64,000 nt of DNA from assembly GCF_003977755.1 (NCBI RefSeq), contig NZ_RQWN01000003.1, positions 496,001-560,000 on the forward strand. Reading direction: 5' to 3'. The notes beneath the pieces were generated by a model that searched no databases, was not told the origin of the DNA, and saw only the letters and a program-made list of their open reading frames with translations. The DNA is from Haloterrigena salifodinae (lineage in GTDB: Archaea > Halobacteriota > Halobacteria > Halobacteriales > Natrialbaceae). A program made the translations under genes and the position numbers. Below, piece by piece: positions 60,863 through 64,000 of the stretch (position 1 is its first letter; every line of letters starts with the position of its first letter).

Positions 60863-61264
60863 GTGTGGTTGGAGACGTTCGATCTGTGTGCGACCGGTGA
60901 CCACCCCGTCCAGCCGAAACCGGACTGGGTCGAGATCCCTGATGACGGAGCGTGGGAGGAACTCACGGGCCAACAGCGCTGGTACTACAAGAACCGAAAA
61001 GCGCAAATCGAGCGAAAAGATCGCCGTCGGGCAGAAATCCGAAAGTAGCTCTACACGTACAAGGAACGACACTGCGAGTGCGACCGGTGTGGTGAAGGGA
61101 GACCACCGTGCTTGGATTTCCACCATCCGGGTGAGAAGGAACACGGAATCGCGACGATGGTGGTCAACGGCCACTCGAAAGTCAGTATTCGCGAGGAGAT
61201 CGAACGTTGCGTCGTCCTCTGTGCGAACTGCCACCGCGTCGAACATGCCGATCCGCCGTCGTGA
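60863..61264 (+). pseudogene. HNH endonuclease-like gene interrupted by an amber codon
   Basis: The frame codes for a protein that ends early at TAG 61046-61048, just after RRRAEIRK, then continues in the same frame for 71 codons. The second part holds a complete HNH-like zinc and metal domain: [20 protein letters not shown] and [13 protein letters not shown]. If the TAG were TGG (Trp), an intact HNH protein of about 133 residues would result. The start GTG at 60863 is uncertain; a longer N-terminal part might be missing. It is probably inactive, or a reading error or true amber readthrough; these cannot be told apart here. Confidence 0.6.
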
Positions 61265-61397
61265 AAATCGCGGTAAGGGATCGGAATGGACTGAGACGCG
61301 TTCTCATATCGAACCCGGTCGAGTTCGTAACACTCTAATATGAACCCCGACTACAAATGGGTACGTCGTCGGTAATCGAGACCGGCGAAACATGTAT

Positions 61398-61470
61398 AGT
61401 CCATTAGGGTAGTGGCCAATCCTGAAGCCTTCTGGGGGCTTCGACGCTGGTTCGAATCCAGCATGGACTA
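61398..61470 (+). tRNA. tRNA-Gln (anticodon CUG)
   Basis: A 73-base cloverleaf: acceptor stem AGTCCAT/ATGGACT with discriminator A, D arm around GGGTAGTGGCCAATCC, anticodon stem AAGCC/GGCTT with loop TTCTGGG and anticodon CTG at 61432-61434, and T arm GCTGGTTCGAATCCAGC. CCA is not encoded, as is common in archaea. No intron. CTG reads CAG, so this is glutamine. Confidence 0.93.
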
Positions 61471-61519
61471 CTCCTTCCGGTCTTTCGACTCGAGTACCTT
61501 CCTCGGTTACTGCTATCGA

Positions 61520-61541
61520 TTTCCACCCGAAACAAGGGGGT
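61520..61541 (-). promoter_or_regulatory. ORB-like motif next to tRNA-Gln
   Basis: Plus-strand TTTCCACCCGAAACAAGGGG (start) has the TTCCAC-CGAAAC-AGGGGGT form that the origin ORBs show on this strand, with CCC for CTC and AAGGGGGT for AAGGGGTG. It lies 50 bp after the tRNA. The match is the closest ORB-like site outside the origin region. Function unknown. Confidence 0.4.
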
Positions 61542-61600
61542 CCGACGAGTACCTTCCGTCACCAGAAGCCCTATCTCATCGTCCATGCTAGTGGTCGAAT

Positions 61601-62311
61601 ATGAACCGACGGACGTTCCTCGCCGTCAGCGGGACGACGACGGTGGGCGTAGTTGCGGGCTGTCTCAGTAACAATAGCGATGCGACCGCGGCCAACGAAT
61701 TCGACTACGAACTGTACTCCACGCCCAGCGGCGTCGACGTTCCGCTCGTTCCCGTCGACGACGCCTACAAGTGGTACAAAAACGACGAGGCGCGATTCGT
61801 AGATGCGCGCGGTCGGTCTCAGTACGACGAAATGCGAATCGAAAGCGCCGTCTTCTCGCCGGCAAAGGCGGCGGGCGATATCGATGACGATCCAGTCGAG
61901 GAATGGTCGAAAGACACCCGGATCGTCACCTACTGTGCGTGTCCACACCACCTGTCGTCCCAGCGCGCCGCCTCACTGATCGATTCGGGATACGAACACA
62001 CGTACGCGATCGACGAGGGACTCCGCGGGTGGAGAGACCGCGGCTACCCGCTCGAGGGGCCGAACGTCGACGCCGAATGGAAACTGTACGAGATCGACGG
62101 GACGACTGATTCCGAGTACGCAGGGCAGATGGTCGCTCTCAATCAAATCGATGCGAACCGCAGCGAAGTGGCGCCGATTCAAGATGACGGCTCGTACACG
62201 CTCCAGCTCCACTTCGCGGGGTCGACGGACTCGCAGTTCAGCGTCGAGGCGCCCGACTACACCGTCAAGGGAACCCTCGAGGAACTGACGAACGGAACCG
62301 TCTCCGGGTAA
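61601..62311 (+). CDS. Exported rhodanese-domain lipoprotein
   Basis: A 236-residue protein. The start MNRRTFLAVSGTTTVGVVAG with lipobox-like VAGC (Cys at about 21) suggests Tat export and lipid anchoring. A rhodanese domain covers about residues 50-155: VDDAYKWYKNDEARFVDARG, then the catalytic-type loop in VTYCACPHHLSSQRAASLID with cysteine at the active-site position. A C-terminal domain of about 80 residues (WKLYEIDGTTDSEYAGQMVA) is unrecognised. It may handle sulfur outside the membrane. Confidence 0.85.
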   Translation: MNRRTFLAVSGTTTVGVVAGCLSNNSDATAANEFDYELYSTPSGVDVPLVPVDDAYKWYKNDEARFVDARGRSQYDEMRIESAVFSPAKAAGDIDDDPVEEWSKDTRIVTYCACPHHLSSQRAASLIDSGYEHTYAIDEGLRGWRDRGYPLEGPNVDAEWKLYEIDGTTDSEYAGQMVALNQIDANRSEVAPIQDDGSYTLQLHFAGSTDSQFSVEAPDYTVKGTLEELTNGTVSG

Positions 62312-62312
62312 G

Positions 62313-63683
62313 TTACGATTCAGGCCGTTCGTACGCCCCCTCGCGCTCGAGTTCGCCCCGCGCTCGAAGCACGTCCGGCGTCCGACAGATGCCGGGGGCA
62401 CCCGTGACCTGCGGCACGGTACAGTTGTTACAGCTCTCACAGAGAACGCGCGTCCGTTCGTTCTTGTTGCCGCCAGTCCCGCTCTCGAGCAGCCGCGCCC
62501 CAAGCCGCGGTTCGGCGTAGAAGGGCCGGGCCATGCCGACCATATCGCAGACTGGTGTGTCAGGGTTGTCACTCTCGTTGTTCACACTTCCCAGTAGCTG
62601 GTCCATCTCTTCGCGCTCGCGAATCCCCCCCTCCGCCAGTACGGGGATCGACACCCGCTCGCGAACGCGCCGACAGAACTCTTCGTTCCACGTCGGCTCG
62701 AAGTCGTACTGTAGCGACTGAATTCGGTTGGCCAGCGAGACGAGTCGCTTTCGCGTCGCGCCGCCGAACGCGGCGTCGTACTCCGCTTGTAACCCCTCAT
62801 TGGTCCACGCCCGCTCCGGATACGCCCCGCGGACGATGCTCATGTCCCAGACGACCGACGTCTGAACCGGCACGACCGCGTCGTAGCCGATTTTCTCGAG
62901 TCGACGGGCGATCTCGATGCCGTCCTCGAGTGACAGCTTCCGGCGAACGACGGGCGCGGGCGGGGTGGGCGTCTCCGCGGGGACTTTGGTCATCAGCGGG
63001 ACGTCGCCGGCCCGCTCGCGGATCTCGTCGTGGACGACGGCGAGGAACTCGAGTCGCGCCTCCGGACTCCCCCCGAACTCGTCGTCCCGTTGGTTGTAAA
63101 AGGGCGACAGGAACTGCTGGACGATGCCCATGTTGGCCCCCGCAAGGTGAATACCGTCGTAGCCGGCGTCGACCGCAGACGCCGCCGCTCGTCCGAAATC
63201 GGCTGCCAGGTCGTACACCTCGTCGGTCGAGAGGACGTGCGGGTCGTAGGAGAGAAACCCGAGTCGGTCGAGCAGCCGCAGCTGCCACGGCGGTCGCGAG
63301 ACCGCGAGTTGCTCGAGGTCAGGATGCTCTCGGCGGTACTCGGCGTGCCAGGTCTCCATGCTCCGGAGGCCGCCGTGTTCGAGTTGCACGAAGATCCGGC
63401 TCCCGTGATCGTGGATCCGCTCCGTGAGTCGGGACAGTCGCTTCACGAAGTCGGGATCGTGGACGCGGGTCATCCCCGGCGCGGCGCAGCCGCCGTCGCC
63501 GCGGACGATCGTCGCGCCCTGACAGATCAGGCCGACGCCCGACTCGGCGGCCGGCTCGAGGTCGTCGATCAGGACGTCGACTGCGTCGGGCCCGTTGCCC
63601 GCACACTCGAGCAGCGGCGCGCGGTAGAGCCGGTTGGGGATCGTGACACCGCCGATCTCGATGGGGTCCTCGAGGGTGGCCAT
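62313..63683 (-). CDS. Old Yellow Enzyme / 2,4-dienoyl-CoA reductase-like NADH:flavin oxidoreductase
   Basis: A 456-residue flavoenzyme. The TIM-barrel N-terminal part has PIEIGGVTIPNRLYRAPLLE, GVGLICQGATIVRGDGG, FVQLEHGGLRS and YDGIHLAGANMGIVQQFLSP with SPFYNQRDDEFGGSPEARLE, all FMN-related sequences of the family. Near the C-terminus CESCNNCTVPQVTGAPGIC can hold a 4Fe-4S cluster as in 2,4-dienoyl-CoA reductase. The second half (FAD/NADH domain) of the full bacterial enzyme is absent, so electron supply must come from another protein. The ATG at 63683 begins MATLEDPIEIGGV. Confidence 0.88.
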   Translation of the reverse strand: MATLEDPIEIGGVTIPNRLYRAPLLECAGNGPDAVDVLIDDLEPAAESGVGLICQGATIVRGDGGCAAPGMTRVHDPDFVKRLSRLTERIHDHGSRIFVQLEHGGLRSMETWHAEYRREHPDLEQLAVSRPPWQLRLLDRLGFLSYDPHVLSTDEVYDLAADFGRAAASAVDAGYDGIHLAGANMGIVQQFLSPFYNQRDDEFGGSPEARLEFLAVVHDEIRERAGDVPLMTKVPAETPTPPAPVVRRKLSLEDGIEIARRLEKIGYDAVVPVQTSVVWDMSIVRGAYPERAWTNEGLQAEYDAAFGGATRKRLVSLANRIQSLQYDFEPTWNEEFCRRVRERVSIPVLAEGGIREREEMDQLLGSVNNESDNPDTPVCDMVGMARPFYAEPRLGARLLESGTGGNKNERTRVLCESCNNCTVPQVTGAPGICRTPDVLRARGELEREGAYERPES

Positions 63684-63850
63684 ATAGGGCGTATCAGGGG
63701 GCCCTACAAGAGCGTAGCGCCGATCGAGACGCGGTGGTGTCGGTCCCGAACGGTCGAGGGGCACCGGTTCGACGGCGATGGGGTTCGGCAGACAAACACG
63801 GACGCGAACGCCTATTGTATGTCTGGTGTTATCATAGAACAGTGGTGGTG

Positions 63851-64000
63851 ATGTCCGTCGAAAACGAGCCAGTTACGGAGCAACCCATCTATTCGCGGTG
63901 TAGAACCGAGATGAAGTTCCGGGGCGCGGGGAGCACGACGACCATTCCGATCGTCGGACAGGAGATCGAGTTCCGGCAGTACAGCTGTCCCGAGTGCGGG
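63851..64000 (+). CDS. Start of a zinc-ribbon protein (truncated by window end)
   Basis: The first 50 codons read MSVENEPVTEQPIYSRCRTE and continue to RQYSCPECG at the window edge. YSRCRTEMKF and CPECG look like a zinc-ribbon pair with the second half of the motif complete and the first CxxC changed to one visible Cys. The remainder lies outside. It is divergent from the OYE gene. Confidence 0.55.
   Translation, partial: MSVENEPVTEQPIYSRCRTEMKFRGAGSTTTIPIVGQEIEFRQYSCPECG

Noticed and set aside
60863-61470. HNH gene plus tRNA as a homing intron or integrated element
   Set aside because: The tRNA has no intron, no duplicated tRNA end or integrase is seen, and the HNH gene is separate from the tRNA.
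1-64000. CRISPR array, insertion sequence or rRNA genes
   Set aside because: No regularly spaced direct repeats, transposase motifs with terminal inverted repeats, or rRNA-like sequences were found on reading.

Overview
The window reads as chromosomal DNA of an extremely halophilic archaeon (class Halobacteria, most likely the Natrinema/Haloterrigena group of Natrialbales). The evidence is GC-rich DNA with frequent CTCGAG, strongly acidic proteins, many leaderless genes with a TATA element about 25-30 bp before the ATG, twin-arginine signals on exported proteins, an Orc1/Cdc6 gene beside the conserved oap genes, an archaeal PolD small subunit, and a halocin C8-type precursor, a peptide known from Natrinema and relatives.

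Layout. 0.2-8.2 kb: amino-acid metabolism (sarcosine/N-methyltryptophan oxidase-like flavoenzyme, aminotransferase, tryptophanase, aspartate kinase) with a peroxiredoxin-like protein and acetyltransferases. 9.1-11.8 kb: an ABC-2 exporter divergent from a TetR repressor, with an 18-bp perfect palindrome touching the repressor start. 11.8-19.0 kb: an acyl-CoA catabolic block (acyl-CoA synthetase, acyl-CoA dehydrogenase, carboxyltransferase, two MaoC-type hydratases, an amidohydrolase). 19.3-20.9 kb: PolD small subunit. 21.2-23.4 kb: two tandem signal peptidase I genes. 24.0-29.3 kb: a replication origin, with orc1 on one side, oapA-oapB-oapC on the other, and between them inverted ORB elements with G-strings flanking an AT-rich segment and a dense cluster of CTAG tetranucleotides. 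29.6-40.2 kb: small conserved proteins, a CBS protein, a methyltransferase beside a palindromic iron-box-like site, a CPBP protease, an XPD/DinG-type helicase and an AI-2E family permease. 40.3-45 kb: the most distinctive accessory region, with a 283-residue halocin C8-like precursor, an HTH regulator, two small membrane proteins and a polytopic ABC-2-like membrane protein. 45.7-50.8 kb: two further ABC transporters. 50.8-64 kb: housekeeping genes (rpiA, larB, glmM-like, cysE, purO, a phosphodiesterase), small zinc-ribbon proteins, tRNA-Gln(CUG), an HNH gene broken by an amber codon, a rhodanese lipoprotein and an Old Yellow Enzyme.

Functional picture. Orc1 should bind the ORBs to open the AT-rich segment; the oap genes travel with this origin. 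The halocin precursor carries its own probable immunity domain and a Tat signal, so one gene could give both toxin and protection. Its likely regulator lies just upstream, and the membrane proteins nearby are candidate export or immunity partners, though no ATPase is adjacent to the permease.

Across the window a family of roughly 140-200 bp intergenic repeats (five copies, both orientations) shares a conserved core and a hairpin-forming tail. Four of the five sit between convergent genes. Coordinates of starts were chosen by family alignment and promoter spacing; all functions are read from sequence without database searches.
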